Assembly (NCBI RefSeq): GCF_002366715.1
Contig: NZ_DFBS01000037.1
Span: 1-5,480, forward strand
Source: Halomonas sp. UBA3074
GTDB taxonomy: Bacteria > Pseudomonadota > Gammaproteobacteria > Pseudomonadales > Halomonadaceae
DNA length: 5,480 bases
Direction: 5' to 3'
Part shown: piece by piece, positions 4,699 through 5,480 of the stretch
Layout of the letters: each line of letters begins with the position of its first letter
Position numbering within the stretch: position 1 is the stretch's first letter
The notes under the pieces: generated by a model
What the model saw: the letters and a program-made list of their open reading frames with translations, nothing else
Databases searched by the model: none
What the model was told of the DNA's origin: nothing
Position numbers and translations under genes: made by a program

Positions 4699-5480
4699 CT
4701 AGAACTCTGTCAGCCAGATTGAGGTGAAGCTTTAGCATCGCGTGCGCAGCCCTTAGAAGGAGAAGCCATTCAAGTCCGGACCAACCAACGTGTTTACCCA
4801 TTTTCGGCTGTTCGGCAACAGAGCGCTTCTCCTTGGCTCAGGACAATTTACCCCCATCCAAGGTGGTAAGTTCATGGGGCAGGCAGAGGTGAGTCTTATC
4901 GGAGGTCAGCAGGATGAGGTAGAGTTTTTGTATTGAATGCCTCGCTCCCTCTATATAAAAAACTTCATCCGAGGATATATAGGGTTACTACACAGCGATA
5001 TATGGCATGGTCATAGCGGAACGGAGAAGCCGGGACGGAGTGCGGCCAGCTGCCTTATGCAAGAATTACAGCTCCTAGTCGACACACTTACAGGGTGTCG
5101 ATTGTCATGCGATCCTGGTTTAAATGCAGTTTGAGGAGGACGTCAGAATCGCGCTGTGAGACGTTCACCATATCGATGCAAGCAACAAATCTTTATGTCA
5201 GATTGGAAAAGCGCTCTTGCGAGCTTCTGGAGCGATTCTCTGCATGTTTAAAGTGCGTTGATGCGTTGGCGTCAAGAAACGGGGTGTTATCGAGGAGCGG
5301 GCACATAAAAAACTTCCAAGGTCGGAAAACGCTGAGCGAGTTACATGAATGATCATCGAAGCCAAGAGGGTTTGATTCGGAATGAGGAGAGGGATCAGTG
5401 TTGGTGCGGTGGTTACTACTTGTAGAGGAGCATTCCCTAATTGTCTCGGAGACGTGATGTAGTGGTCAAGTAAAACTGGC
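4699..5480. other. Right-hand stretch without a supported gene
   Basis: Apart from the possible decayed frame on the minus strand down from 4984, I see nothing I can name. A plus-strand frame from GTG 5095 to 5352 encodes 85 residues with a moderately protein-like middle (NLYVRLEKRSCELLERFSAC) but has no good ribosome binding site before its start. An overlapping plus frame at 4937-5134 has no protein-like features. GGAGGA at 5133-5138 is not followed by a useful start. The final bases (5461-5480) carry TGGTCAAGTAAAACTGG, which could be the beginning of something beyond the edge, such as an insertion sequence end, but one end alone proves nothing. Confidence 0.4.

Noticed and set aside
1097..5473. 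TTACTTGACCA (1097-1107) and its inverse TGGTCAAGTAA (5463-5473) as ends of one mobile element
   Set aside because: A few 11-bp inverted matches are expected by chance in 5.5 kb, and no transposase lies between them.

Overview
The window is a gene-poor stretch of what looks like a gammaproteobacterial chromosome or plasmid of roughly even base composition. That placement is an inference from codon use, Shine-Dalgarno sites of GGAG type and sigma70-like promoter elements; no rRNA, tRNA or marker gene fixes the taxon. Only one long intact gene is present. Layout: (1) positions 1-212, minus strand, hold the first 70 codons of a gene for an exported protein with a clear signal peptide, cut by the left window edge and preceded by a good sigma70-type promoter at 267-295. 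(2) Positions 393-533, plus strand, hold a coiled-coil-like gene fragment with no start. (3) Positions 534-1941 hold no gene that I can support. Within it, 1180-1704 is a run of about ten consecutive, mostly non-crossing inverted repeats, two of them multi-tiered, which is the most unusual feature here and could be a structured RNA or a folded-DNA site. (4) Positions 1942-2247, minus strand, hold a Phd/YefM-type antitoxin with no recognisable toxin after it. (5) Positions 2248-3068 hold a pair of direct repeats, a terminator-like hairpin and otherwise nothing recognisable. (6) Positions 3069-4460, minus strand, hold a complete persulfide dioxygenase fused to two rhodanese domains, with the CstB-type architecture, led by a strong ribosome binding site and an 8+8 bp palindrome beside a possible -10 box. 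(7) Positions 4461-5480 hold the C-terminal remnant of another minus-strand gene (4546-4698), possibly the tail of a longer decayed reading frame reaching to about 4984, then sequence in which I recognise nothing. The dioxygenase-rhodanese is the only gene with a clear metabolic role: sulfide and persulfide detoxification, turning low-molecular-weight persulfides into sulfite and/or thiosulfate. The rest reads as accessory or decaying DNA: an orphan antitoxin, two gene fragments, long non-coding gaps and many inverted repeats. I do not see a recognisable transposase, integrase, phage gene, CRISPR array or tRNA. The genes do not form an obvious joint pathway.
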